This document shows, piece by piece, positions 39,875 through 50,385 of a DNA stretch of 64,000 bases (position 1 is its first letter; the number at the start of each line of letters is the position of its first letter). The DNA comes from Mycteria americana. Taxonomy: Eukaryota; Chordata; Aves; Ciconiiformes; Ciconiidae. A program made the position numbers and the translations under genes. The DNA lies in the NCBI RefSeq assembly GCF_035582795.1, contig NC_134367.1, forward strand, positions 45,287,062 to 45,351,061, written 5' to 3'. The notes beneath the pieces were generated by a model, which saw nothing but the letters and a program-made list of their open reading frames with translations, was not told the DNA's origin and ran no database searches.

Positions 39875-41398
39875 GGTTGTTGTGGAGGTACGAGGAAGAA
39901 GTCTCAAAATTAGGCATGTGGGCAGCTAAGCAAGGCCCTTCCCGAGCAACTGGAAATACCTATCCCTTCTCAGGCATTCTTTAGGGACACACCTTGACTC
40001 TATCATTTAAAAAAATTACTCCAGCGGAATTTCTGCTAAATCATTAGCAAGCTGAAAAATTTCCCCAAAATAGCCAAGATGCTAAACATTTTTCATTCTA
40101 CTAATATGGGGAATAATCCATCACCTACAAACACGCAGCACTTGAATCATAAAGGTCACTGTCTTGTGTTGAAATGAATCATGCCATGCAGTACCACTGC
40201 CTGTTTTATTTATTGCACAGTAAGATGATCTTAATTACTCAGTCCTAGCTGAAAGGTAGTACACCCAGTTCAGGTAGAATTTTTAGGAAAGTTATTTTCT
40301 TTTTAGACTTTTTTTTCTTTTGGTGGATATTATTTCATTTGTTTTAGATATATTGACACATCTCTACCCCAACGTCTCAGAAAAGAGCAGTCTGTAAATT
40401 CTTTAGACAAGAAACATTTTGGCTTAAACAAAACCATCTAAGTCAGGTAAACAATCTTTGTTATTTAATATACAGCTAAAATAAAGTGTTTGAAACGATG
40501 AAGTTGGGCATTAAATCCAAGAAGCCGGTGAATGCACAAAGATAGAGAAATTCTGTAGACTTTTGCTACCTTTTTGGAGAATGTTCATGTTTATTTTTTC
40601 TCCCTCCCCCCCCCGCCCAGGTATTTTCACAGGTGTAATATGTACAGAAAAGAAAATGCCATTCTACTTAACAGCTTGTTTTAAAACAGTAATTCAAGGT
40701 TTCTTCACATCAGAAAATGACAACTCCTCAAAAAAAGATCAAACCAGTTCATAATGGCAAAGTTGTGGTTCCTGGAAAACTGGATTTAAGAAATTCCTCA
40801 CCCTTCCAACCACAACAAACTTGTGCTCTGAATTTTTATTTTTCACACAAAAATAAATCAAAATTTCTTTCAAGGAGGGCATTGTTGAATGATTTGAGAA
40901 TTAAAAATCTCAAACAGTTGCAGAAAGACCACTGAAATCTTGCAGTTATTTATGCATATGCCCAAATAAAAGAAAATATGAAAGCATTAAGCATACAAGT
41001 GAAAAAAATAGTAACAGAAAGCAATAGGAGGCAAAACAATTTTCTTCTCTATATACATAAATATTTTTACATGAGTAACAAGAAATGTCAAAAATACACA
41101 ACTTTGAGTACAAAAGATTCATTTCAGCAATAGATTTGTACAAACGAGACTCGTGCAAGCAGCATGCTTTGACAGAATGAATTAAACTGCAACGTAATTC
41201 AAAATACATTCATTTCAGTCCTCCATACCAAAGATTTCTGAAAATGTAACATGAGGGAATACAGTTTAGTAACAACTATCATTTCTGGAGAGGAAGAAAA
41301 TTGTAATTCCCCAGTAGAATCAAGAAGGATCAATTTCAGTTTTTAAAATCCTTGGTCTCGGTCAAGGTCAAGCCCACTAAAATGCCTCAGTAGCCTCA

Positions 41399-41465
41399 AT
41401 CCTGCCAACATGTATGCGTTTTAACATTACAAACGTTAGCAAGGTTACGCTGATGTTGGCAGGAT
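41399..41465. repeat. 13-bp inverted repeat around a 41-base core
   Basis: ATCCTGCCAACAT at 41399-41411 is exactly complementary to 41453-41465. The arms and the core (ATGCGTTTTAACATTAC and its partner) resemble old amniote foldback repeats built on 'GATCCTGCAAACACTTATGC', so this is probably a short, decayed palindromic repeat. Confidence 0.55.
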
Positions 41466-42919
41466 CACAGACAGCAAGACTGAGCAGTTTAGCGGTCTTC
41501 AACTTGGTCCTAGGACTTCAGCTGTAATTATCAAGGCACTGCTCTAAAGACAGTGTATTAGACACAATAGCCCAAATGGTTCTGTAAACACATAATTACC
41601 CTGGGGATGCTTCTATGCCACCTTGTTTCTTTTTTTGAGCACCCTTTTGTTCACTGTATGCTCTGATCACCTCTAAAACTGGTATGTGTGAACACTGCGT
41701 CACCATGTAAGTCACCTCTGAATTTGCGCCACACGATTTGGGTTTCCTTTCTCCAAGTATCAGTGGATGCAGCTCTGAGCAGAAACCCTGTTACAGTCAG
41801 TGTAAACAAACACTAAATTATCAAGACAAATTAACTTTCTTTGATGTTTGCAATTTCTACTTCACAGCCAGTACTGATCAGAGATTATGAAATACCCACA
41901 AAATGTTTTCCCCTCCCTCTTCCAGAACGCAATTTCACTAACTTTCCTGTATTACTCGTCTTCTTTTCTTCTTGACTTACCATGGTTTATGACATTCATT
42001 CAAACCCCTTACATTATAGCTCTGGAAGACAGCAAAAATACCTGTTCCTGCCATCTTAGCCTATGCTCTCACTCTATCACATTAGCTCTAAGCACAATTT
42101 TGCTGCTTTCGGAGATAAACAGGAATGACAGCTCTGAAACAGAAAATCCATACTAACCAGGTCATAAGCTTCCACTATCAATGTAAATGTAATTGAGAAA
42201 AGCTATACTGCAAAGACACACTAAAACACTCTGTTTTACAGCAGAACTCCTTTACTGCCTGTCATTTTGATCAGAAAAATCCATACCATCATCAGTGAAG
42301 TTGACAAGGAATGGAAAGCACAGACATCAATAACATTGCCACTGCCTGGGTGCCTTTACATGTAACCCACAACCTCAGCTAGCAGCTTTTTTAGAAAAAT
42401 GAAATTACTAAATTCAAAATTGTTCCTTTTATACTCCTAAAATTCAAATATTGCCAACACTTTTACCAACAGTTGTCAATGAGAAGAACAGAGATAACTG
42501 TTAAATTAGTTCTTCACTGAAGACCTAAATAAAATCTGGGGTGTAAAGGTTTAGTTGGCCTCAGGAAGCAAGCAGTCCCTGGACATCCACACAGTATAGG
42601 GCATTTCCTTCATACACGCAGTTCAATATTTATGCAGAAATAGATAAAATTGCTATTATTTGCTCTTTGGGTACAAGAACAACGACGAGGTTCCCATGCT
42701 CTGGGGTACTGAAAGAGAGATGGAAGCAAGAGAAGCCCAAACCCTAGCCCTGGTTGATAAGTTTGTTGTACATTAATCCTCCTGTACTCAGTCACAGACA
42801 GCCCCAAAAAGCCCACTGCAAGGATACACAAATTCTTCAGGCATTCTTCCCCAGCCTCAGAGCAACTGGGGATCTCACTTCAAAGCCCAAACCTAAGTCT
42901 TAATTTTACTTATCTTACC

Positions 42920-42957
42920 TTTTTCATCAGCTAAATATTTATTTAGCTGATGAAAAA
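42920..42957. repeat. perfect 17-bp inverted repeat, 4-nt loop
   Basis: The arm at 42920-42936 (TTTTTCATCAGCTAAAT) and its exact complement at 42941-42957 flank the loop ATTT. The run of A that follows extends past the arm. On the minus strand, which is the sense strand for GPR63, the loop and the inner stem carry an AATAAA. Confidence 0.95.
42938..42943 (-). promoter_or_regulatory. candidate GPR63 poly(A) signal AATAAA
   Basis: This is the first AATAAA on the minus strand downstream of the GPR63 stop, about 1.57 kb away. Two ATTAAA variants lie closer (44395-44390 and 44080-44075). It sits at the tip of the 17-bp hairpin. The downstream sequence is not strikingly GT-rich, so use of this site is uncertain. 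Confidence 0.3.
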
Positions 42958-44511
42958 AAAAAACAAACCTGAGTCTGGATCGCTATCATCAAGGAAAGCC
43001 TTTGCCTTTCTGCCTTCCAGGCAGGTACTGCGACAGCCTGACATTAATCAGAAAGGTGGTTTGGCATTTCAGGGAGAGAAGCTGATGCCTAATAGATGAG
43101 AACAGCAGAGTAAACCCTTGAGGCAGCAGGCACTACAGACGAAAAGGGGCAATGAACAAATCAGTGTGAAGTAGTATCAGAGGGAAAAGGGGAATTTAAC
43201 TTACATGCCTAGCAAACTCTGCTGGCCAGCTGTTATTCATTATTACCAGTTTATGGCTTTGGTCTAATACTTAAACTGGAAAACAAGCAAGTTGAGGATT
43301 TTTTTCCCAGTCACTACTATGTAGACCAAGCCCTAGCCTCAACTATGGTTCATGTGCTATTTGTTTGCTGATTTACCCTACTATATCTAATTCTATCTGA
43401 ACGAATGCCTGACAGCATGATTTCAGCAGTGTTGAGCACACCTAGCCTTATACGAGCTGCAAGCAGAAACAGCATTATAGCAACACAGTGTAAATTGTAG
43501 GCCAGAAGTCACAATTTCAGATAGGTTTTCAGGCATACCGTCAGGTTTGGATAGCTTGTAACACCCTGAAGTAACAACTACAGCCACCCTTTCCCCCTGT
43601 GACAATTTTCACATGGAACTCTATTTTTCTAAATCTTGTGTTAGCCTAAACCTCAGGACATGGTATTTTCATTGCTTTCTTTCCCTTTCATTCTTCCATT
43701 TTCTCCTTCCAACTCCCCTGATAACTGAGCAGTTAATGTTACTTTTGATCAATTGTTAGAAAACCAGCAAATGTTACTTTTGATCAATTGTTAGAAAACC
43801 AGCAAATTTATGACTGTACATGTAGCTATACCAACATAAATTGCCCTCCTAGAGCTTACATGGGTCTTTCATTGAAATTCACCAATATAACAAAAAATAA
43901 TAATAATAATTAATAATACCCCTTCGATACAGAACAAAATATTCCAATGAACAACTTCTATAGCAAATGTTGTAAAGTGCACAAAAATATTAATGGAAAT
44001 ATTAAAAAAAGAAAAAAGTTTTCTAGTGTCACCATGAAAACTTCTGAAACATTGTTAAAATTAAATAGAAGTAATTTAATGAGACTTTTTGGCTCTAATA
44101 TATTGGCAGACAGCAGCAACATTTTTCAGAAAAATTACACCAACTAAATATACCGTATCTTAGCAGCATAAAAAGTTCCTACAATTAGATGCAATTGCAG
44201 GCCTAGTAAGCATAAACCTGACAAAATGTTAGAAATGTAGTTTTCTTTTAAAAGAATGGATTTCCATGGAATCCTAGAGGTAACATTTGTTATTTTGTTT
44301 ACATTGTATTCTGGTAGTAAACCCAACTATAACCAATCACATTCCCTCCCTCTATCTTTCCTCCCAAAATTGCAGAGAGTACTGGAAAATTTAATCAAGT
44401 TATAAGATATGGCCACAATGAAGAAGCCATATTAAACAAAACAAAATTCAACCTAAAGCCTAAAAACAAATAATCCCAGAAAACAACAATCATTGTCAAA
44501 CAACTGCAGCT
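42958..44511 (-). other. probable GPR63 3' UTR
   Basis: The sequence follows the GPR63 stop codon on the sense strand and has no long open frame. It includes the 35-bp tandem duplication at 43736 and an AT-rich patch near 43895-43917 (TAA repeats). The end of the transcript is not known; the extent given assumes use of the AATAAA at 42938. Confidence 0.4.
43736..43805. repeat. 35-bp perfect tandem duplication
   Basis: A 35-base unit (beginning ATGTTACTTTTGATC and ending AACCAGCAA) is present twice without a mismatch, at 43736-43770 and 43771-43805. Lack of divergence suggests a recent event, or a length polymorphism. It lies in the probable GPR63 3' UTR. Confidence 0.95.
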
Positions 44512-45771
44512 TCACACTACCGACCGATGCTCCCCACACACATAGATGGCACTGGGTCGAATGCGCCGCCTTGTATGGCCAGGTAGCTGTGGCAAAAACT
44601 TGAAGTATTTGGGCATCAAGTCCAAGCATGCATCATGAAACTTCTTAATCCTCCAGTAGTAAATCAGTGGGTTCAGTGCAGACTTGAGGTAGCAGAGCCA
44701 AAGGAGCCAAGTGCTTATCTCAAAAAAGTTGTGCTTGTAGTAGAAGTGGCTGTTGAATGTGGCAATAAGGCTGTAAGTGGTGAAGGGCGCCCAACAGACT
44801 ATGAAGACAAGGAACAAAATCAAGATGGTTGTGAAGGCACGAGTTTTAAAGCTCATATCAATATTCATCTGAAAAGGTCTCTGTAAGCTCATGAGACCAA
44901 GTTTGCTGGCCTGGCTCAGGCATATGCTATCAGGGTGGCTATGGATACGAACTGCATTGTGACGGACGGTGTTGAGTATGCCCATAAAAGAATACAGCAT
45001 TACCAGGAATGGAATAAAAAAAGAAATTAGCAAGATAACTATCACATAGGCTCGGTAACCTGGGCTTGTAGAGTAGCCAAAAACACACTGAGGTGCTCTC
45101 GAGGGTATCTGCAGATTAGGATTCCCTACTGATAACGGAAAAGCAACAACAAAGGATGCTGCCCAGGAAATCACAATGAGAATCTTTGCACGGTAAGGGT
45201 TCAGTTTATCTTGCCTCTGAACTATGATAAGAAATCGGTCAATACTAATAATAAGAAGAATGGCTACCCCCTCTATGACAAAAAGCCAGAAGAACATGGC
45301 AGAGGCTCTGCAGAATATATCCCCGAAAATCCACTGAGTGGTAATGATTGTTATCAGAGCAAAAGGCATGTTCAGCACTGCCAGCAGCATGTCTGCAAAA
45401 GCCAGGCTTGCTAAGAGGATGTTAATTGCAGATCGCATAGCTGCCTTCTGGTAGACCATGAGGCAGACAACAAAGTTTCCAAGGAAAGAAACCAACAGGA
45501 TAAATATCATAGCAGCAGAAAGAATGATCTGGAGGGGCAAACTCAAGCTCCTGAAAACTTCTTGCGATGGCAGGATAGCTGTAGTGTTTACCAGAAAAGT
45601 ACTTCTCTCAGTGGTGAGCACGGCACCTGAACTATATCTCAATGGCTGTGTTGTGCCACTACGAAGCAAGAACTGGGGAGTGGTAAAATTCGTATAGGCA
45701 TTTTCATAAACAATAAAAGTAGCATTTGAGGTCCCAGAGTGGGCCAGCGTCAACATTGCTGAGAAAACCAT
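44512..45771 (-). CDS. GPR63: GPR63, orphan class A G-protein-coupled receptor
   Basis: Seven-transmembrane receptor of the plasma membrane, close to GPR45 (the PSP24 pair); its ligand is not settled, although sphingolipids have been proposed in the literature. The 419-residue length equals that of human GPR63. Seen in the sequence: N-glycosylation sequons at N16, N28 and N62; TM1 with GN at 98-99; TM2 LAFAD with D127; the conserved cysteine pair C154 and C229; a DRF (178-180) in place of DRY; W203 in TM4; P254 in TM5; CWAP (326-329) in TM6; NPLIY (367-371) in TM7; a cysteine at 382 that could be palmitoylated; and a basic tail ending EHRSVV. The coding region is a single exon with no break. 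The ATG at 45771 has G at -3 and G at +4 and matches the human start; a 13-codon extension to 45810 would begin with TTG and is not accepted. TGA is at 44514-44512. Antisense frames over this gene are shadows. Confidence 0.97.
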   Translation of the reverse strand: MVFSAMLTLAHSGTSNATFIVYENAYTNFTTPQFLLRSGTTQPLRYSSGAVLTTERSTFLVNTTAILPSQEVFRSLSLPLQIILSAAMIFILLVSFLGNFVVCLMVYQKAAMRSAINILLASLAFADMLLAVLNMPFALITIITTQWIFGDIFCRASAMFFWLFVIEGVAILLIISIDRFLIIVQRQDKLNPYRAKILIVISWAASFVVAFPLSVGNPNLQIPSRAPQCVFGYSTSPGYRAYVIVILLISFFIPFLVMLYSFMGILNTVRHNAVRIHSHPDSICLSQASKLGLMSLQRPFQMNIDMSFKTRAFTTILILFLVFIVCWAPFTTYSLIATFNSHFYYKHNFFEISTWLLWLCYLKSALNPLIYYWRIKKFHDACLDLMPKYFKFLPQLPGHTRRRIRPSAIYVCGEHRSVV

Positions 45772-45775
45772 TGCT

Positions 45776-45915
45776 TCAGGAGAAACGAAAGCAGAACCAA
45801 AGGTCTTCAAGGCATTTCATCTTGTTCAGGCAGTATTTTATTCCTGGTCATTTAACAAATCAAAATTCAACGTCTGAAAGCATCAAAGTTCTTAAATTCA
45901 CATCAGTATTTCCAT
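45776..45915 (-). promoter_or_regulatory. GPR63 leader with four short upstream ORFs
   Basis: Between the likely splice acceptor and the GPR63 start there are four ATG-to-stop units on the sense strand: 45915-45898 (5 codons), 45883-45860 (7 codons), 45851-45807 (14 codons, with an in-frame second ATG at 45815) and 45820-45776 (14 codons). The last two overlap, and the last ends only 4 bases before the receptor ATG. Such leaders usually lower translation of the main frame and can make it conditional; that effect is inferred here. Whether all four lie in the mature mRNA depends on the acceptor at 45916. Confidence 0.6.
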
Positions 45916-45940
45916 CTGAAAAAGAAAGAAACAAATTTAA
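45916..45940 (-). other. probable 3' splice acceptor of the GPR63 coding exon
   Basis: On the minus strand a pyrimidine-rich tract reads TTTGTTTCTTTCTTTTTCAG and ends at 45916, so the exon would begin at 45915 with ATGGAAATAC. GPR63 in other vertebrates has a 5' noncoding exon spliced to a single coding exon, which fits. The upstream exon and promoter are not found in this window; no CpG island is visible to the right. Confidence 0.65.
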
Positions 45941-47668
45941 AGAAACAAAGTAAGACTCTCTGAAACCAATGGGAACCAAACAATTGCTTCGCTTTCCTTA
46001 ATACAAAAGGATCCTTAATACATATTTACACTTTAGGTCAACAAAATTTACTTAAGCACCAGTCACAGGAGTCTCGTATTATAGATCCTGCTCTTGTAGT
46101 CTTGCCAATACTGTACAAGACTCTCAACCCACCAAGCTTTTTTCTACTATAACCAGGACCAGAAAACTTTTGTGTTTGAAAACAAACTTTACTGATTAAG
46201 AGTGAATAAATCAAATCAGTATGTTTATTTAAATCTCATAATTTTTAAACTAACTTCATGATTTTGTTTTTAAACTGCCTACAGCTGGAAACTTTAATAA
46301 CATTTCCAAATAACTTAAATAGTATCAGCGTCACCTATCTGCCTGTTTGGTAGGCACTGAAAAGCCTACCTATCTCAGCTATCCTATACAATACAGAATC
46401 CTTGGTTCCACATCAGTCATTAGCAGCAGATGCCTCAGGAAAAACATGTAAAACATCTTAACCTCTTATTAACTATTATATAACTTGTCCACAGGATGAA
46501 AGTATTTCTCAATTTGTTGTGTTTAGTGACTGATTCACATCAAGGTGCAGGAAACTAACTCTTCTTCAGTTGCTACAACCCTTCCCCCTGCAGCAAGCTT
46601 TCCTGCTTTCACTGGTCTAGACATGTCTTTGTTAATTCATCTTGGTATCCCACATAATTTAACCGTGTGTGCCCTCTTTTTCCCTATAAATCTAATCCTT
46701 AGACTTTCTGCTGAACTCCCTCCCTCATCACTATGCTGATACAATGCAACATTTCCTTTTATAGTTTACGTGTACTGTCTTGTTGTACTATTATTATATA
46801 TATTGAATTATTACATGTACTGTCCTTACAGACAAATAAAACGCAAAAGAGTTGAGAGTTGTCTCTTTTCAGTACTAGCTCTTCATAGAACTCCTCGCCT
46901 CTATCTTGGCCTATTAAATTAAACACTCCCAGAGTACTGGCATCTGCTCAAGCTGGAAACCAGAAGGATTCTATGCCCTTTTAAAAAACAGATCACCATA
47001 GCCAGAAACTTAAAGTGGGATTCACCTCATTCATTCTGGATGACTGCAATAGTCACTTCAGGCTGTTTTCATGTTTTTAGTCAGAACAGGGATATAGGCA
47101 TCTTCAGAGGGCAATCTATCTCCTCCATCTCTGCACATGGTGACAAGCTTGTGCTACTAACTCAAGTTTATGTTTGGTAACACAAAACCTGCCCACAGTA
47201 TTTATGCAGGTTGTTTGGTATCAACATCAGGCAAAACTGAAAGGAGGAAGGAATGCTTTTGCGAATTTACACAAGGACCACATGCTTCGTGGAGGGTCAA
47301 AAGTTTACTCTTCCCTGGATAATACTTCACCAACAAAGACATGAACTGTAAGACAACAAAGTCTAACCTATGTCCCCAGTTTGGACTTCTAGTGATCCGA
47401 ATGCAAGCCTGCTCAGGCTGCTGCCAAGGATTCATCAAGGAACATCAGCACTATGACCTGCTCCTCTCTTTCCATAACAAAGCTATTCCTTTCCTATCTG
47501 CAAGCTCAATATCGCTAGATGATTTCCAGTGCCAGATCACCTTCAGCATTTTTTTCTAAGACAAACAATTAACCTCTCTGTCTCCTTTAATTTTCACTGG
47601 TATCATGAAGGGATATTGATATAAACATCCTAATTTCATTGAGTCATACAAATTCCACTTTCTAGAGG
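45941..47668. other. probable GPR63 intron, nothing else identified
   Basis: AT-rich sequence upstream of the GPR63 coding exon. The short frames here are not convincing. Confidence 0.5.
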
Positions 47669-48266
47669 TGTTGTGGTTTAAACCCAGCCAGCAACTAAGC
47701 ACCACACAGCTGCTTGCTCGCTCACTCCCCCCCAGTGGGACGGGGGAGAGAATCAGAAGAGTAAAAGTGAGAAACCTCATGGGTTGAGATCAAGACAGTT
47801 TAATAGGGAAAGCAAAAGCCGCGCACACAAGCAAAGCAAAACAAGCAATTCATTCACTCCTTCCCATGGGCAGGCAGGTGTTCAGCCATCTCCAGGAAAG
47901 CAGGGCTCCATCACGCGTAATGGTTACTTGGAAGACAAACGCCATCACTCTGAACATCCCCTGCTTCCTTCTCCTTCCCCTAGCTTTATATGCTGAGCAT
48001 GATGTCATATGGTATGGAATAGCCCTTTGGTCAGCTGGGGTCAGCTGTTCCAGCCGTGTCCCCTCCCAACTCCTTGTGCACCCCCAGCCTACTCGCTGGT
48101 GGGGTGGGGTGAGAAGCAGCAAAGGCCTTGACTCTGTGTAAGCACTGCTCAGTAACAATGAGAACATCTCTGTATTATCCACACTGTTTTCAGCACAAAT
48201 CCAAACCATAGCCCCATACTAGCTACTGTGAAGAAAATTAACTCTATCCCAGCCAAAACCAGCACA
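47669..48266 (-). mobile_element. ERVL-type endogenous retrovirus LTR (3' LTR)
   Basis: The 598-bp element runs TG...CA on the minus strand, starting TGTGCTGGTTTTGGCTGGGA at 48266 and ending ACCACAACA at 47669, wording I know from a common ERVL-like LTR group of birds. On the sense strand it has a TATA box (TATAAA, 47990-47985) and, about 180 bases further, an ATTAAA poly(A) signal (47804-47799). The sequence just 5' of the LTR is a polypurine tract, so this copy is the 3' LTR of a provirus. Flanking direct repeats are not evident. The LTR lies in the same orientation as GPR63, in its probable intron. Confidence 0.85.
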
Positions 48267-48555
48267 TTCTCCACCCCTTATTCCATACCATTTACGTCAT
48301 GCTCAGATCCCACACTATCTAATACAACCTCATTAACCACTACCCCCCTTCCCATCCTTTGATACAACACACAGATATAATTCCCTTAGTCTATGGACCA
48401 CCCATGTCTTTAAAATGTCCACAAATGTCCATTGAGTCCATGACTTTGGGCTCCATCTGTTATGGTGGTCACTCAGGACAGGAGAGGTGGTGTGTTGTGT
48501 GGAGTTACTGGCACCAAAGCCAGCTCAGGTCGGGTCCTGCTTGAATGGGAGGGAA
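48267..48555 (-). mobile_element. 3' internal remnant of the same ERVL-like provirus
   Basis: Directly 5' of the LTR on the minus strand lies AAGGGGTGGAGAA (48279-48267), a polypurine tract that primes plus-strand synthesis in retroviruses. About 290 bases of internal sequence follow to the right, after which the match to my memory of the family fades. No 5' LTR, gag or pol frame is present, so the copy cannot be active. The right edge is approximate. Confidence 0.6.
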
Positions 48556-49264
48556 TGTCATCATTTTCTATTTTATCCTATTATATTTCAAAGATTGTTA
48601 AACTCAGCAAGAGTATACTAAGCTACGTACATTGACATTTTGCAAAAATGCCAAATTCTGTTAACGTTATTCTAGGTTTTCCTTTTCTCTCCATTCTCTC
48701 CCTTTCATTTTTATTTTACATTAACTCTTCTAGAGAAAACCTCAATGTTAATTACAGGCTAAAGCATACATAGTAGCCAAAACTCTTCTTTCTTTGGTCT
48801 CTATAAACCTTTCCTTAACTAGTCTTCTTTAACATATTTGTTAGAATAAAATCTGTAACCAACAGCAGAAAGGTTAGCACACCCTTCCAGGATAAATAAG
48901 CAAGGATTTTAGCAATGAACATGAAAATCTCACCCAAAGTTCCACCGAGGTTTATGACTCCACAAGTGAAGAACACTGAAGAGGAAAGGAAGCTGTAGTG
49001 TTCTGCAGGGACTGCAAAAGAGCATAAATTCAACAAATAATCCTGGATTTAAAATCATGGAGTATAGAAAATTAGATCCCCACGGCAGTATCTTTTAGAG
49101 CTCTGTAAGCAATAAGCCAGCAAAGGTAACTTTTGCATTTCTGATTGTTTTTGACAAGGTCTCTCCACCAAAGCTCTAAAAGAAACTAATCTGCCATTAG
49201 ATAAATGTAAAGCCCTCTCACAGACAGTATCAGTTTAAAATAGGAAACAAAAGAAGGAGCAGTT
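48556..49264. other. probable GPR63 intron, nothing identified
   Basis: AT-rich sequence with no recognisable gene or repeat. Confidence 0.5.
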
Positions 49265-49365
49265 AGTTTTGCAGTGAAAAAAGGTCACCAGAATGATCCT
49301 ACAAAGAAAATCTATACTGGGGTTCAAGCTCTTCAATCTACAGGGGAGAAGAAGGAAATGTGAAA
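49265..49365 (+). mobile_element. short old CR1 LINE fragment
   Basis: The phrases AAAAGGTCACCAGAATGATC and GTTCAAGCTCTTCAATCTAC, followed by GGGGAGAAGAAGG, match the order of a block near the 3' end of old CR1 elements. The next CR1 fragment starts again at an earlier part of the consensus, so these are two separate insertions or a rearranged copy. Confidence 0.5.
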
Positions 49366-49892
49366 CCACAACATTTGCTGATGATGAACATGAACTATTT
49401 TTCAGAGCAATTTAATAAAAACAAAGGTCAACTATAAAGATGTACAGAGGAATTTCATGACAGTTAGTGACAAGCTAATAGCTTGCCAGATAAAATTCAG
49501 TGTTGCTAGAGGTAAAGCTATGCATGTATAGAAAAAAAGTTATCTGCACAGTAACAGATGCTAAACCAATGATTACCACCCAGAAGAAAAACAGATCTTC
49601 AAGTTTTGATAGTCTGCTCTATGAAAACATCAACCAAGTGTTCAGAATTTTTAGCAAACAGAGAAGAAAAGCAGGAGCTATCTACATGCACTGTATATTG
49701 ATACACACTACCTGATATAACACACATCCCATGGTACCTCCTATCTTCAGTACTATGTTCAGTTCTGCTCCACCTGATCTCCATTCAAAAGTGACTGAAA
49801 AAAGGTATCATAGAGGTCTACAGAATTATTAGTGGCACAGGGAAAGTGAATGATTGCTGTCTCTCATAATACAAAAATAAGAAAAGCCAAAG
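49366..49892 (+). mobile_element. old CR1 LINE, left part, interrupted
   Basis: Blocks occur in CR1 order on the plus strand: TTTGCTGATGATGAACATGA, GCCAGATAAAATTCAGTGTT, CTAAACCAATGATTACCACC, GAAAACATCAACCAAGTGTT, GATCTCCATTCAAAAGTG and GGTATCATAGAGGTCTACAG. The copy is strongly diverged, with no intact reverse-transcriptase frame. It breaks off where the younger minus-strand CR1 begins and resumes on the far side. Confidence 0.65.
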
Positions 49893-50385
49893 GAATCACA
49901 AAATCCCAGAACAGCTGAGGTTGGAAGGGAACTCTGGAGGTCATCTTGTCCAACCCCTCTGCTCAAGCAGGGCCACCTAGAGTCGGTTGCCCAGGACCAC
50001 GTCTAGATGCCTTTTGAGTATCTCCAAGGATGGAGACTCCACAACCTCTCTGAGTGACCTGCGCCAGTGCTTGGTCACCCTCACAGTGGAAGAAAGTGTT
50101 TCCTGATGTTCAAGTGGTACCTGTGTTTCAGCTGGTGCCCAATGCCTCTGGTCCTGTCACTGGGCACCACTGAAAAGAGCCTGTCCTCTTTGCACTTTCC
50201 CTACAAGTATTTCTATACATTGATAAGATCCCCCTGAGCCTTCTCTGCTCCAGGCTGAACAGTTCCAGCTCTCTCAGCCTTTCCTCACAGGAGAGATGCT
50301 CCAGTCTCTTCACCATCTTTGTAGCCCTTCACTAGACTCTCTCCAGTATGTCCATGTCTCTCTTGAACTAAGGAGCCCAGAACTC
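49893..50385 (-). mobile_element. avian CR1 LINE 3' end, nested
   Basis: Read on the plus strand, the element appears in antisense with well-preserved CR1 phrases: GAGGTTGGAAGGGAACTCTG, TCCAAGGATGGAGACTCCAC, GTGTTTCCTGATGTTCAAG, CCTGAGCCTTCTCTGCTCCA and AGCTCTCTCAGCCTTTCCTC. Its 3' end is on the left, marked by AATCACAAAATCCCAGAAC, the complement of the CR1 tail. The copy is 5'-truncated, as is usual, and much less diverged than the CR1 it interrupts. Confidence 0.9.

Larger units (their letters stand above)
36222..42919. other. intergenic DNA left of GPR63
   Basis: No recognisable gene. GC-richer patches at 36.2-36.8 kb and 39.3-39.9 kb hold overlapping frames on both strands. The right part may fall within or just beyond the GPR63 transcript end, which is not fixed. 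Confidence 0.5.

Noticed and set aside
1-44000. FHL5 or UFL1 exons expected to the left of GPR63
   Set aside because: I looked for LIM-domain cysteine/histidine patterns and the FHL5 C-terminus and saw none. The neighbours are probably outside the window.
44635-45697. Plus-strand open frames across GPR63
   Set aside because: They are antisense shadows of the receptor coding region; at least one extends only because of the receptor's codon composition, and none has a recognisable domain.
45772-45810. 13-codon N-terminal extension of GPR63
   Set aside because: It begins with TTG, not ATG. The ATG at 45771 has a good context and gives the 419-residue length of human GPR63.
47784-48544. Open frames within the LTR and the adjacent internal fragment
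   Set aside because: They lie in noncoding LTR sequence or antisense to proviral remnants and do not match gag, pol or env.
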